Shown piece by piece: positions 50,490-59,993 of a stretch of 64,000 bases of DNA. The notes beneath the pieces are model-generated. The model was not told where the DNA came from and made no database searches. It saw only the letters and a program-made list of their open reading frames with translations. The stretch is from an uncultured Oscillospiraceae bacterium (GTDB lineage Bacteria; Bacillota; Clostridia; Oscillospirales; Oscillospiraceae). The stretch covers positions 91,546-155,545 of the forward strand of contig CAKTOF010000005.1 in the NCBI GenBank assembly GCA_934589675.1. Direction: 5' to 3'. Positions within the stretch are counted from its first letter, which is position 1. Each line of letters starts with the position of its first letter. The translations under genes were made by a program, and so were the position numbers.

Positions 50490-51173
50490 TTATTGTTCTG
50501 CCTCGTCCGGAAACAGGGCGCGGATGGCGGCCTGCGCGGCGGACTGTTCGGCGGACTTTTTGCTGTGGCCGGAGCCGGAGCCGACGACCTCGCCATTCAA
50601 GCGGACGTCGGCAAAGAACTTCTTGTCGTGATCCGGGCCGGACTCGCCGGTCATCTCATAGGTGATGGTCTGGTTGCGCTTGCGCTGGACAAGCTCCTGA
50701 AACGCGGTCTTGAAGTCCTTGTGGCGCTCTGTGGCGGGCGTTTTGAGCAGCAGGCGGTGGATGATGCCGCGCGCGGCCTCAAAGCCGCCGTCTAAGTACG
50801 CCGCGGCGAGCACCGCCTCGACCGCATCGGACGTCGTCGACGCGCGCGTGCGCCCATCCGGCTCCTCGCCGTGGCCGAGCAGCAGGTATTCGCCGAGGCC
50901 AATGGCCGTCGCTAGCCGCGCCAGCGACTTTTCGCACACAAGATCCGCGCGGATGCGCGTCAGCTCGCCCTCCTGCTTATCCGGGTAGAGGTGGTAGAGA
51001 TAGTCGGCCACCGTAAAGCCAAGCACGCTGTCTCCTAAAAATTCCAGCCGCTCGTTGCAGGCGCTCGGCGATTCGCGGTGCTCGTTGGCATACGAGCTGT
51101 GCGTGAGCGCGTTTTCCAGCAGCTTTTTGTCGCGGAATGTGTAGCCGATGCGCTTTTCCAGTTCACTCCACAT
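50490..51173 (-). CDS. rnc: Ribonuclease III
   Basis: Double-strand RNA endonuclease for rRNA and mRNA processing. 227 residues. Catalytic motif NERLEFLGDSVLGFTVADYL (about 38-57) and TSDAVEAVLAAAYLDGG, then a dsRNA-binding domain (about 155-225; FKTAFQELVQ, GSGSGHSKKSAEQSAAQAAI). ATG 51171-51173 has AAGGAG 7 bases upstream, so the gene starts 11 bases before plsX ends. Confidence 0.96.
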   Translation of the reverse strand: MWSELEKRIGYTFRDKKLLENALTHSSYANEHRESPSACNERLEFLGDSVLGFTVADYLYHLYPDKQEGELTRIRADLVCEKSLARLATAIGLGEYLLLGHGEEPDGRTRASTTSDAVEAVLAAAYLDGGFEAARGIIHRLLLKTPATERHKDFKTAFQELVQRKRNQTITYEMTGESGPDHDKKFFADVRLNGEVVGSGSGHSKKSAEQSAAQAAIRALFPDEAEQ

Positions 51174-52191
51174 TTTTATGCTCCTTCGGAAGGACCATTT
51201 TATCGATGTTCTGCTCAATGAGCTCCGTCACGCCGCTATTGCTGACCTCGATCGCCTGCCGGACGGCGCTGCGGATGGCGCGGGCGTCGGACGAGCCGTG
51301 CGCCTTGATGACCGGCTTTTTCAGGCCGAGAAGCATCGTACCGCCCGTCTCGCGGTAGTCCAGCAGCTTTTTGAAGTCGTTGATGCCGGACTTGCACAGC
51401 AGCGCGCCGAGCTTCGTTGCAAAGCTTTTCAGGAACATCTTCTTCATCTCGGACGCGAAGAACAGCCCCGTGCCCTCGATGCACTTGAGCATGATGTTGC
51501 CGGAGAAGCCGTCGGCCACGATGACGTCGACCGCGCCCTCCATGGCCTCGCGGCCTTCAATATTGCCGACAAAATTGAGCCCCGGCGCGTTTTTGAGCAG
51601 CGCATAGGCCTGCCGCTGCAGGTCCGTTCCCTTTGTGTCCTCCGCGCCGATGTTGAGCAGGCCGACGCGCGGGTTCTTCTTGCCGTCAAAGCGCTCGGCG
51701 CAGAACGAGCCCATGTAGCCGAACTGCAATAAAAATTCCGGCGTACACTCGGCGTTTGCGCCGCAGTCGATGAGCACGGCGCTGCCGCCCTTGGTCGGGA
51801 TGACCGGCGCGAGCGCGGCGCGGCGGATGCCCTTGACGCGCTTGACGGTGAGCGTCGCAGCCGTGAGCAGAGCGCCGGTCGAGCCGGCGGAGATGACCGC
51901 ATCGCCCTTGCCCTCTGCGAGCATCCGCAGCGCGACGAGCATGGACGAGTCGCGGCGGGCATGCATAACGGTCGCCGGGTCGTCGTGCATGTCGACAACG
52001 TCGTCGGCGTTTGCGATCTCCACGCCCTCGGGCAGCGTGTCGATGCCCTGCTTTTTCAGGCTCTCCAGGATTTCCCCTCCGCGGCCGACGAGCGTGATGG
52101 CCGTGCCGAACTCCTTAGCCGCGTCCACTGCGCCGCGGACGATGGCGTCGGGCGCGTTGTCGCCTCCCATGGCGTCGATGATGATCCTCAT
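51163..52191 (-). CDS. plsX: Phosphate acyltransferase PlsX
   Basis: Makes acyl-phosphate from acyl-ACP for phospholipid synthesis. 342 residues: DAMGGDNAPDAIVRGAV at the N-terminus, SAGSTGALLTAA, PTKGGSAVLIDCGANAE, VADGFSGNIMLKCIEG. ATG 52189-52191 has GGAG 8 bases upstream; an in-frame TTG 18 bases before was rejected. In Bacillus fabD, fabG and acpP lie between plsX and rnc; here plsX and rnc overlap directly. Confidence 0.96.
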   Translation of the reverse strand: MRIIIDAMGGDNAPDAIVRGAVDAAKEFGTAITLVGRGGEILESLKKQGIDTLPEGVEIANADDVVDMHDDPATVMHARRDSSMLVALRMLAEGKGDAVISAGSTGALLTAATLTVKRVKGIRRAALAPVIPTKGGSAVLIDCGANAECTPEFLLQFGYMGSFCAERFDGKKNPRVGLLNIGAEDTKGTDLQRQAYALLKNAPGLNFVGNIEGREAMEGAVDVIVADGFSGNIMLKCIEGTGLFFASEMKKMFLKSFATKLGALLCKSGINDFKKLLDYRETGGTMLLGLKKPVIKAHGSSDARAIRSAVRQAIEVSNSGVTELIEQNIDKMVLPKEHKNVE

Positions 52192-52205
52192 TGCCGCATC
52201 TCCTC

Positions 52206-53510
52206 TCAAAGGCTCGCCGCGATGCGGTCGATGATCTCCAGCGACCGCTCCGAGAGCGCGATGTTTTTGTTCTGCTTGCCCTTGACCTTATAGCCAAGCG
52301 GCGGCAGGATGCCGAAGTTGACGTTCATCGGCTGGAACGCCGTGACTGATCCGTTGCTGATATAGCCGGCGAGCGCACCGATGGCCGTCTCCGCCGGAAA
52401 GTCGGGCAGCTCCTGCCCGAGCACCTGCCGCGCCATGGAAAGCCCGGCGAGAAAGCCGGACGCCGTGGACTCCACATACCCCTCCACGCCGGTCATCTGC
52501 CCGGCAAACGCGATCAGCGGGTCCTTTTTCGCGCGGTAATACCGGTCGAGCAGGCGCGGAGAATCCAAAAACGTGTTGCGGTGCATGACGCCGTAGCGGA
52601 CAAACTCGGCGTTTTTGAGCGCCGGGATCATGGAAAACACGCGCTTTTGCTCCGGATGGCGCAGATGCGTCTGGAAGCCGACGATGTTGTAGATCGTGCC
52701 GTCCAAGTTATCCCGGCGCAGCTGCACGACGGCATAGGGCTCCTTCCCTGTCTGCGGATCCGTCAGGCCAACGGGCTTGAGCGGGCCGTGGCGCAGCGTG
52801 TCAAAGCCGCGGCGGGCCATGACCTCGACGGGCATACAGCCCTCAAAGACCTTGCCGTCCTCAAAGCCGTGCACAGGCGCCTCTTCGGCGGCAGAGAGCT
52901 CGCGCACGAACGCGGCGTACTCGTCCGGGTCGAGGGCGCAGTTGATGTAATCTGCGCTGCCGCGGTCATAGCGCGAGGCGAGCCACGCGCGATCCATGTC
53001 GATGGACTCGTATGTCACGAGCGGCGCGGCCGCGTCGTAAAAGCTCAGGTAGTCTGCGCCGCCGAAATAGTCGGAAATGGCCGCAGCGAGCGCGTCGCTC
53101 GTCAGCGGGCCGGACGCGACGACGGCAGGCCCGGCCGGGACGGCCGTCACCTCGCCGGGAATGACAGTGATGCGCGGGTTTTCGCGGATGCGCTCGGTGA
53201 CAAGATGCGAAAAGCCCTCGCGGTCGACGGCCAGCGCGCCGCCGGCCTCAACGCGCGTTTTCTCCGCGCAGTCTAAAATCAGGCTGCCGAGGCGGCGAAG
53301 CTCCTCTTTGAGAAGGCCCACGGCATTGTGCAGCCCGTCGCCGCGCAGGGAGTTCGAGCACACAAGCTCGGCAAACAGCCCGGAGTGATGCGCCGGGCTC
53401 ATTTTTTCCGGTTTCATTTCAAAAAGGCGCACGTCCACGCCCTGCCGGGCGATCTGCCACGCAGCCTCGCACCCGGCAAGGCCGGCGCCGACAACGGTCA
53501 CTTCAGCCAT
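52206..53510 (-). CDS. trmFO: Methylenetetrahydrofolate--tRNA-(uracil-5-)-methyltransferase TrmFO
   Basis: Folate- and FAD-dependent enzyme that makes T54 in tRNA. 434 residues. FAD motif VVGAGLAGCEAAWQIA at the N-terminus, FEMKPEKMSPAHHS, then FAELVCSNSLRGD. The region with the redox cysteine reads FEGCMPVEVMARRG, and VQLRRDNLDGTIYNIVGFQT follows. Ends LGYKVKGKQNKNIALSERSL. ATG 53510 overlaps the topA stop by 8 bases, keeping the dprA-topA-trmFO order of Firmicutes. Confidence 0.96.
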   Translation of the reverse strand: MAEVTVVGAGLAGCEAAWQIARQGVDVRLFEMKPEKMSPAHHSGLFAELVCSNSLRGDGLHNAVGLLKEELRRLGSLILDCAEKTRVEAGGALAVDREGFSHLVTERIRENPRITVIPGEVTAVPAGPAVVASGPLTSDALAAAISDYFGGADYLSFYDAAAPLVTYESIDMDRAWLASRYDRGSADYINCALDPDEYAAFVRELSAAEEAPVHGFEDGKVFEGCMPVEVMARRGFDTLRHGPLKPVGLTDPQTGKEPYAVVQLRRDNLDGTIYNIVGFQTHLRHPEQKRVFSMIPALKNAEFVRYGVMHRNTFLDSPRLLDRYYRAKKDPLIAFAGQMTGVEGYVESTASGFLAGLSMARQVLGQELPDFPAETAIGALAGYISNGSVTAFQPMNVNFGILPPLGYKVKGKQNKNIALSERSLEIIDRIAASL

Positions 53511-55875
53511 TGTCCGCCTCTTTCTCCGCGGTCTTTTTCGTCGCTGACTTCTTCGTCGCCGTCTTTTTTGCGGTCGTGGTCTTTTTCGCGGCCGTGGTCT
53601 TTTTCGCGGTTGTGGATTTCTTGGCCGCGGTCGTCTTTTTCGTTGTGGTCGACTTCTTGGTCGTCGTCTTTTTCGCCGCGGTCTTCTTCGCGGCCGGCTT
53701 TTTTTCCGGCGCGGGGTCAGTCACGATCTCGGCGGTGTCGACCGTCTCCGGCGTGGCGGCAGGCGCCTTGCGCTTATAGCCGCGCTTGTCCTCCGGCAGG
53801 AAGTTTTCGCACGCTTCGTTGATGCAGAACGGCGTCATGCGGCCGCGGCCGGACTTTTTGAACATCGTCTGGCCGCACTTCGGGCAGTCCTCCGCCGTCG
53901 GGACGTCCCACGTCATAAAGCCGCAGTCGCGTCCGCGCTCACAGGCGTAGTAGGCGTAGCCGCGCTTGCTCTTGCGCTTTAGGATCGTCGAGCCGCACTT
54001 CGGGCAGCGGCCGGGCATTTTCTCGACGATGGGCTTCGTGTTTTTGCACTCCGGATAGCCCGGGCAGGCCAGAAACTTGCCGAACCGGCCGGTCTTGACG
54101 ACCATATTGCGCCCGCACAGCTCGCAGATCTCGTCGGTGACCTCATCGGGCACCTTGATGCGCGTATCCTTGAGCGCCTCCTCGGCGTCGACCATCTCCT
54201 GATGGAAGTCGCCGTAGAAATCCTGCAGGACCTTCTTCCACGGCAGCTTTCCGGCCTCGACCTCGTCGAGGCGGCTCTCCATGCCGGCGGTGAACTCAAC
54301 GTCGATGACATCCTTGAACCGCTCCTTCATAAGACCCGTGACGACCTCGCCGAGCGGCGTCGGGAACAGGCGCTTATCCTGCTTGTTGACGTATTCGCGG
54401 TCTTGGATCGTCGCGACGATGGACGCGTAGGTCGACGGCCGGCCGACGCCCTTTTCCTCCATGGCGCGCACGAGCATGGCCTCGGTGTAGCGCGAGGGCG
54501 GCTGCGTAAAATGCTGCGCCTTGTCCGACTTTTCCAGCGTCAGCGGCTCGCCCTCGGCAAGGTCGGGCAGCGGCGTCGGCTTTTCCTCCTGCTCGTCGTC
54601 GCGGCCCTCTTCGTAGACGGCCGTGTGGCCGGTGAATTTCACGCTCTGGTGGTTGGCGCGGAACAGGTGCCCGGCCGACTCGCAGTCGATGGCGACGGCG
54701 TCATAGATGGCATCGGCCATCTGGCAGGCAAGGAATCGGCTCCAAATGAGCTTGTAGAGCCTGTACTGCTCGCGCGTCAGGTCGTCCTTGATGGACTCCG
54801 GATCGAGCCGGACGACGCTCGGGCGGATGGCCTCGTGCGCGTCCTGCGCGTTGTTTTTCGATTTGTAGGTGCGCGCGCCGTTGTAGTACGCCTTGCCGTA
54901 GCGCGAGGTGATGAACTCCCCCGCGGCCGAGAGCGCCTCCTCGGAAAGGCGCAGCGAGTCGGTACGCATATAGGTGATCAGGCCGATCGTGCCCTCGCCC
55001 GTGATGTCGACGCCCTCGTAGAGCTGCTGCGCGATGGTCATCGTGCGGCGCGGCGTCATGTTGAGCTTGCGTGAGGCCTCCTGCTGGAGCGTCGAGGTGA
55101 TGAACGGCGGCGCGGGCGACTTTTTGCGCTCCGTGCGCTTGACGGTCCTGACGGTAAACGGCGCGGATTTCACGTCGTTTAAGACGGCGTCGGCCTCGGC
55201 CTCGCTGCCGAGCTCGCGCTTTTTCTCCTCGCCGTAGTATTTCGCGGTAAATGTGCCGGGCTTGTCCACGCGGCCGAGCTGAACCTCAATCGTCCAGTAC
55301 TCCTGCGGGACAAACGCGCGGATCTCCTCCTCACGGTCGACGACAAGGCGCGTCGCGACGGACTGCACGCGGCCGGCGGACAGCCCCTTGCGGACTTTTT
55401 TCCACAGCAGCGGGCTGAGCTGATAGCCGACGATGCGGTCGAGGATGCGGCGCGCCTGCTGCGCGTCGACGAGATCGTGGTCGATGTCGCGCGGGCGGTT
55501 GATGGAGTCCGTGACGACGTTTTTCGTGATCTCATTGAACGTCACGCGCCGGGCCTTGTCGTCCGGCAGATGCAGCAGCTCCTTCAGGTGCCACGAGATG
55601 GCCTCTCCCTCGCGGTCAGGGTCGGTCGCGAGGTAGACGGTCTTGGCCTTGTCGGCCGACTTCTGAAGATCCTCAATGATGTCTTCCTTGCCCTTGAGCG
55701 GCTGGTATTCCGGCTCGAAGTCGTGCTCGATATCGACACCCATCACGCTCTTGGGCAAATCGCGCAGGTGTCCCATACAGGCCTTGACCTGATAGTCCGA
55801 CCCGAGATATTTTCCGATTGTTTTCGCCTTGGACGGCGACTCCACGATGACAAGGTTCGTTGCTGTTTTCGCCAT
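53503..55875 (-). CDS. topA: DNA topoisomerase I with lysine-rich C-terminal tail
   Basis: Relaxes negative supercoils. 790 residues from ATG 55873-55875, which has GGAGG 6 bases upstream. Toprim motif VIVESPSKAKTIGKYLG, second acidic motif ATDPDREGEAISWHL, active-site Tyr in GLITYMRTDSLRLS. Three Cys4 zinc ribbons (CELCGR...CPGYPEC; CPKCGS...CERGRDC; CPKCGQ...CINEAC). The final 65 residues are almost only Lys, Thr, Ala and Ser in AAKKT-like repeats, resembling a histone H1 tail and probably binding DNA. Confidence 0.97.
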   Translation of the reverse strand: MAKTATNLVIVESPSKAKTIGKYLGSDYQVKACMGHLRDLPKSVMGVDIEHDFEPEYQPLKGKEDIIEDLQKSADKAKTVYLATDPDREGEAISWHLKELLHLPDDKARRVTFNEITKNVVTDSINRPRDIDHDLVDAQQARRILDRIVGYQLSPLLWKKVRKGLSAGRVQSVATRLVVDREEEIRAFVPQEYWTIEVQLGRVDKPGTFTAKYYGEEKKRELGSEAEADAVLNDVKSAPFTVRTVKRTERKKSPAPPFITSTLQQEASRKLNMTPRRTMTIAQQLYEGVDITGEGTIGLITYMRTDSLRLSEEALSAAGEFITSRYGKAYYNGARTYKSKNNAQDAHEAIRPSVVRLDPESIKDDLTREQYRLYKLIWSRFLACQMADAIYDAVAIDCESAGHLFRANHQSVKFTGHTAVYEEGRDDEQEEKPTPLPDLAEGEPLTLEKSDKAQHFTQPPSRYTEAMLVRAMEEKGVGRPSTYASIVATIQDREYVNKQDKRLFPTPLGEVVTGLMKERFKDVIDVEFTAGMESRLDEVEAGKLPWKKVLQDFYGDFHQEMVDAEEALKDTRIKVPDEVTDEICELCGRNMVVKTGRFGKFLACPGYPECKNTKPIVEKMPGRCPKCGSTILKRKSKRGYAYYACERGRDCGFMTWDVPTAEDCPKCGQTMFKKSGRGRMTPFCINEACENFLPEDKRGYKRKAPAATPETVDTAEIVTDPAPEKKPAAKKTAAKKTTTKKSTTTKKTTAAKKSTTAKKTTAAKKTTTAKKTATKKSATKKTAEKEADNG
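53525..53705. repeat. Low-complexity repeats coding the Lys/Thr/Ala tail of TopA
   Basis: Imperfect repeats of about 18 bases (GCGGTCGTGGTCTTTTTC-like) in one frame without interruption. The length could vary between strains. Confidence 0.8.
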
Positions 55876-55891
55876 GGTATTCCTCCGTTTT

Positions 55892-57151
55892 TCAGGTAGC
55901 CGAATCCGGCTCCTCCTGCTGATATGCAAGGCGGTAGCGCCGCCCTGCCAGACGGACGACAAAGCCCCGGACCTCCAGAAGCGTCAGCGACGCTAAGATG
56001 CGGGAGGCCGGTATCTGCGCCTGATCGATCAGATCGTCCACGCTGCGCTCGCCGTCCGACAGCTGCGTGACGATGGCCCGCTCGTCCTGGGACAGGTCGT
56101 CCATTTTATCTCGTAGGTCAATATAAACCCTCGGTTTGCCGTTGTCAACGGCTTTCTTGTCAGATCCTGCCGGCATTCTCACGTCGCTCGCCACGCGAAG
56201 ATCGGGCGCTTCGTGCGCGCCGGGCTGCTCGTCCGGGGCAAGCGCAACGCTGCCGCCGCCTGTAAATTCCCGCAGCTTGTCCGGGAAAAGATGGATGTAT
56301 TCGCGCGCGACGTCCCAGCCGGACTCGGCGAACAGCGCGCCCTCCTTGAGCAGCCGGTTGCTGCCGATCGACGACTCCACGCCGATGTTCGCCGGCACGG
56401 CAAACACGTCGCGCCCCTGTTCAAGGGCGCGCTGCGCCGTGATGAGCGCGCCGCTCTTCTCCCCGGCCTCGACCACGACAACGCCGAGCGACAGCCCGGA
56501 CAGGATGCGGTTTCGCACCGGGAAGTTCTGCCCATACGGGCGCGTGCCGGGCGGGTACTCTGTCAGGAGGCAGCCGCGCGCTTCCACGTCGCGGTAGAGC
56601 GCGGCGTTCTGCCGCGGATACACCACGTCCGCGCCGCAGCCGAGCACGCCCACGACGGGCCGTCCCGCCGTCAGCGCGCCGGACAGCGCCATGGCATCCA
56701 CACCCGCGGCCATGCCGGAGGCGACGATCGCGCCGCACTTTCCGAGCTGAAAGCCGATGCGCTTTGCGTTCACAAGGCCGTAGGCCGTCGCCCTGCGCGA
56801 GCCGACCATGGCCACGACGGGCTCGGCGTCAAACGCCGGGAGCCGTCCTTTATAATAGAGCAGCACGGGCGGATCGTCGATGTTGCGCAGCCGCTCCGGA
56901 TACTGCGCGTCCTGCCATGTGAGTAGCTTGATGTCGCGCTCGTAGCAGTCAGACAGGATGCGCTCCGGCTCGTCTAAGCTCTTGTCGAGCAGGCTTGCGC
57001 GCTCGCGCTTCGGGAGCCCTTCCACCTGCGCGTACTCGGCCTCGTCGGCCATATAGGCGGCATCCGGCGTGCCGAAGTGCGTCAGCACGGCCAGCTGGCC
57101 GCGAACGCCGAGCCCTTTTCTTGTTGTGAGCCACAGCCAGTACCGCAGCAT
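55892..57151 (-). CDS. dprA: DNA processing protein DprA (Smf)
   Basis: Loads RecA on incoming single-stranded DNA during transformation; also widespread in non-competent species. 419 residues. An N-terminal SAM-like helical part, then the Rossmann fold with MVGSRRATAYGLVNAKRI and ASGMAAGVDAMALSGAL, GCGADVVYPRQN, and ALITAQRALEQGRDVFAVPANIG. A winged-helix C-terminal domain (about 355-415) follows. ATG 57149-57151 has GAGGAGG 6 bases upstream. Precedes topA by 16 bases. Confidence 0.95.
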   Translation of the reverse strand: MLRYWLWLTTRKGLGVRGQLAVLTHFGTPDAAYMADEAEYAQVEGLPKRERASLLDKSLDEPERILSDCYERDIKLLTWQDAQYPERLRNIDDPPVLLYYKGRLPAFDAEPVVAMVGSRRATAYGLVNAKRIGFQLGKCGAIVASGMAAGVDAMALSGALTAGRPVVGVLGCGADVVYPRQNAALYRDVEARGCLLTEYPPGTRPYGQNFPVRNRILSGLSLGVVVVEAGEKSGALITAQRALEQGRDVFAVPANIGVESSIGSNRLLKEGALFAESGWDVAREYIHLFPDKLREFTGGGSVALAPDEQPGAHEAPDLRVASDVRMPAGSDKKAVDNGKPRVYIDLRDKMDDLSQDERAIVTQLSDGERSVDDLIDQAQIPASRILASLTLLEVRGFVVRLAGRRYRLAYQQEEPDSAT

Positions 57152-57176
57152 GACGTTCCTCCTCTTCTGATGATGT

Positions 57177-57938
57177 TCAGACGCTCTCCCGCCGCACTTC
57201 CCACATGCACACGGCCGCGGCAACTGCCGCATTGAGCGACTCGCAGTGCGCCGTCATGGGGATGATGGCGCACTGATCTGCGCCGGAGAGCATGGCCTCG
57301 CTCACGCCGCGCCCCTCGTTGCCGATGACGACGGCCGCGCCGGCAAGATCCATGCCGCGCAGGTCGCGCGCGTCTTCGCGCAGCGCCGTGCAGACAAGCG
57401 GGATGCCGCGCTCGCGGCAGGCGGCGATGATCTGGCCGTGCTCGGCGATGCGCGGGGGCGTCCGGAACAGCGCGCCCATGGCCGCGCGGACGACCTTCGG
57501 GTTATAGGGGTCGGCGCAGCCGCCCGTGAGAAACAGCGGCACGCCGAACGCGTCGGCCGTGCGGATGATCGTGCCGAGATTGCCCGGATCCTGAAGTCCG
57601 TCGAGGATGAGGCAGCCGGGCGTGAGCACCGGCGGCGTCTGCTCCGGCATCCGGCAGGTAAACAGCGCGCCCTGCGGCGACTCCATGGGAGAGATCTTCT
57701 CCATGAGCGTCTCCGGGAGCTCAACAAGCCGCACCGAGTCCGGGAGCGCGGGCAGCACCGTCCCCGGCGTGAAGAGCACGGAGGAAAGATCGTCCGCGCA
57801 CCACATGGCCGCCTCGGCAAGCAGCTTTGTTCCGTCTCCGGCAAACTGGCGCTGCTCATAGCGGTATGCCCGCGAGGAAAACAGCTTTGTCACATGGCGC
57901 AGCAGCGGGTTCTGCCGGCTTGTAATGCGCTCAGTCAT
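57177..57938 (-). CDS. SpoU/TrmH-family 2'-O-ribose RNA methyltransferase
   Basis: 253 residues. N-terminal substrate-binding domain (SRQNPLLRHVTKLFSSRAYRYEQRQFAGDGTKLLAEA), then the trefoil-knot SPOUT domain with all three motifs: LDGLQDPGNLGTIIRTADAFG, VIGNEGRGVSEAML and IPMTAHCESLNAAVAAAV. The target nucleotide (rRNA or tRNA) is not determined by sequence. ATG 57936-57938 lies 8 bases inside ktrA; there is no clear ribosome site, so coupling is likely. A longer upstream frame is only the shadow of ktrA. Confidence 0.93.
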   Translation of the reverse strand: MTERITSRQNPLLRHVTKLFSSRAYRYEQRQFAGDGTKLLAEAAMWCADDLSSVLFTPGTVLPALPDSVRLVELPETLMEKISPMESPQGALFTCRMPEQTPPVLTPGCLILDGLQDPGNLGTIIRTADAFGVPLFLTGGCADPYNPKVVRAAMGALFRTPPRIAEHGQIIAACRERGIPLVCTALREDARDLRGMDLAGAAVVIGNEGRGVSEAMLSGADQCAIIPMTAHCESLNAAVAAAVCMWEVRRESV

Positions 57939-58578
57939 GGCGGATCGCGGAAAGGTCCTCGTTCCGCCCGAGCGCAACAACCGCGTCGCCCTCCGCAAAG
58001 CGGTGATCCGCCCCGGGCGACAGGCGCAGCCGCTCCTTGCGCCGCACGCCGAGGATATCGAGATGGTATTTCGCGCGTACATCAAGCTCGCGGATCGTGC
58101 GGCCGACCCACGCGGCGGGAACCTCCACCTCGGCAATGCCGTATTCGTCGGACAGCTCGATGAAGTCGAGCAGGTTCGGCGAGGCGAGCCGCTGGGCAAG
58201 CTTGAGCGCCATCTCGCGCTCCGGAATGACGACATAGTCGGCGCCGATGCGCTCAAGCGCGCGCTTGTGGATCTCGTCGCTTGCCTTGCAGATGACCTGC
58301 TTCACGCCCATGTCCTTTAAGCTCAGCGTCACGAGCACGCTTGCGGCGATGTCGCTGCCGATGGCGACGATGGCGCAGTCCACCCCGCGCATGCCGAGCG
58401 AGCGGAGCACGGCCTCGTCGCGCGCGTCGCCGACGACGGCGTGCGTCACGCGGTCAGCCAGCCGCTGGACGAGCTCTTCGCTCGTGTCGATGGCGAGGAC
58501 CTCGTTGCCGAGCTCCTCGAGCCGCGCGGCCGCGGCCGCGCCGAAGCGCCCGAGGCCGATCACTGCATATGTTTTCAA
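57931..58578 (-). CDS. ktrA: Potassium uptake regulator KtrA (RCK/TrkA-N)
   Basis: Peripheral gating ring of a K+ transporter. 215 residues. RCK-N domain with the NAD/ATP motif VIGLGRFGAAAAARL and terminal acidic residue in LAIDTSEEL; VVGDARDEAVLRSLG follows. The TrkA-C domain (about 135-215) has VGRTIRELDVRAKYHLDILGVRR, the likely c-di-AMP-binding part. ATG 58578 with GGAGGAG upstream. It pairs with the ktrB gene immediately before it. Confidence 0.95.
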   Translation of the reverse strand: MKTYAVIGLGRFGAAAAARLEELGNEVLAIDTSEELVQRLADRVTHAVVGDARDEAVLRSLGMRGVDCAIVAIGSDIAASVLVTLSLKDMGVKQVICKASDEIHKRALERIGADYVVIPEREMALKLAQRLASPNLLDFIELSDEYGIAEVEVPAAWVGRTIRELDVRAKYHLDILGVRRKERLRLSPGADHRFAEGDAVVALGRNEDLSAIRHD

Positions 58579-58590
58579 AAGAACTCCTCC

Positions 58591-59952
58591 TTATCCGATC
58601 AGCACGCGCGTCTCGGCGTACTGGCAGCGCGTCTCGGCACGGTCGCTCAGCAGGAAGCCGAGGCTGATCGTCATGATGCCGACGCGCCCGAAAAACATAA
58701 AGATGATGAGCAGGAGCTGCGAGGGCAGATGCAGCGACCCCGTGATGCCCGTCGTGTTGCCGACGGTGCAAAGCGCGCTCGCCGCCTCATACAGGCAGCT
58801 CAAAAACGGAAGATCCTCATATACGGTCAGAAACAGCCCGCCGCTGAAGATGAGCAGCACCATAATGGCCACGAGCGCCAGCGCACTGCGCACCTGCCCG
58901 TCGTCGATCGTGCGGCCGCAGACCGTCACGCGCGGGCGGCCGCGCAGCGAAGAGAGCACCGCCAGCAGCAGCACCGCGACCGTCACGGTCTTCGCGCCGC
59001 CGGCCGTCGACCCCGGCGAGCCGCCGATGAACATATAGACGACGCTCAGCGCCTGCGCCGCCTCCGTGAGGCCGCCCTGCCGGACGGTCTCAAACCCGGC
59101 CGTGCGCAGCGTGACGGATTGAAACGCCGAGGCGAGCAGCTTCTTGTCCGCAGACAGGTTCCCGATCGTCTCCGGATTGTTCCATTCAAGCGCGGCAAAC
59201 AGCGCCGTGCCGAGCAGGAGCAGGCTGACCGTCATAAACAGCACGATGCGCGTATGCACCGTCAGCCGGCGGATGCGCGCGGTGCGCTGGTTGCGAAGAT
59301 CCTCCCAGACGAAAAAGCCGAGCGAACCGCTCGTGATAAGCGCAATGAGCGTCACATTCACAAGCGGGTCGGTCACATACGGCTGCATGCTCGAGCTGCC
59401 CAGAATGTCAAATCCCGCGTTGCAGAACGCGCTGATCGAGTGGAACACGCCATACCAGATCGCCTGGTGGAGCGGCATCTCAGAGGCAAAGCGCGCCGCC
59501 AGGATGAGCGCGCCCGCGCCCTCGCACGCGACCGTGCCGATGAGCGCATGCCGCACGAGGCGGACGACGCCGTCAAAGCCGTTCAGACTGAGCGACTGCG
59601 CCAGAAGCATCCGCTGCTTCAGGCCGATGCGCCGGTGCAGCAGAAAATAGAACACGGACACGATCGTCATAAACCCAAGCCCGCCGATCTGGATGAGGCA
59701 CAGGATGACCGTCTTGCCGAACAGGCTCCAGCTCGCCGCCGTCTGTACGACGGTCAGACCCGTGACACAGAGCGCGCTCGTCGCCGTAAAAAGCGCCGTA
59801 ACGCCGCCGCAGCTCTCGCGCGAGACGGACGACAGCGGCAGGCTGAGCAGCAGCGTCCCGAGTGCGATGAGCGCTGCAAATGCAAAAATTATGAGCTGCG
59901 CCGGCCGCAGACGGCGTCCGCGCTGCTGGATCTTCTGCCAGAGCTCGTGCAT
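58591..59952 (-). CDS. ktrB: Potassium transporter KtrB/TrkH subunit
   Basis: Membrane K+ pore protein, 453 residues with the four M1-P-M2 repeats. The selectivity-filter glycines appear in ALCVTGLTVV, ISAFCNAGFDI, LRTAGFETV and TVGNTTGITG. ATG 59950-59952 has GGGAGGG 6 bases upstream; an ATG seven codons earlier lacks a site. It is the first gene of the 21-kb minus-strand run and has its own promoter. Confidence 0.95.
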   Translation of the reverse strand: MHELWQKIQQRGRRLRPAQLIIFAFAALIALGTLLLSLPLSSVSRESCGGVTALFTATSALCVTGLTVVQTAASWSLFGKTVILCLIQIGGLGFMTIVSVFYFLLHRRIGLKQRMLLAQSLSLNGFDGVVRLVRHALIGTVACEGAGALILAARFASEMPLHQAIWYGVFHSISAFCNAGFDILGSSSMQPYVTDPLVNVTLIALITSGSLGFFVWEDLRNQRTARIRRLTVHTRIVLFMTVSLLLLGTALFAALEWNNPETIGNLSADKKLLASAFQSVTLRTAGFETVRQGGLTEAAQALSVVYMFIGGSPGSTAGGAKTVTVAVLLLAVLSSLRGRPRVTVCGRTIDDGQVRSALALVAIMVLLIFSGGLFLTVYEDLPFLSCLYEAASALCTVGNTTGITGSLHLPSQLLLIIFMFFGRVGIMTISLGFLLSDRAETRCQYAETRVLIG

Positions 59953-59993
59953 GAGCTGCCCTCCCTGCGCCATGGCGGCGCAAATTTTTCAAT

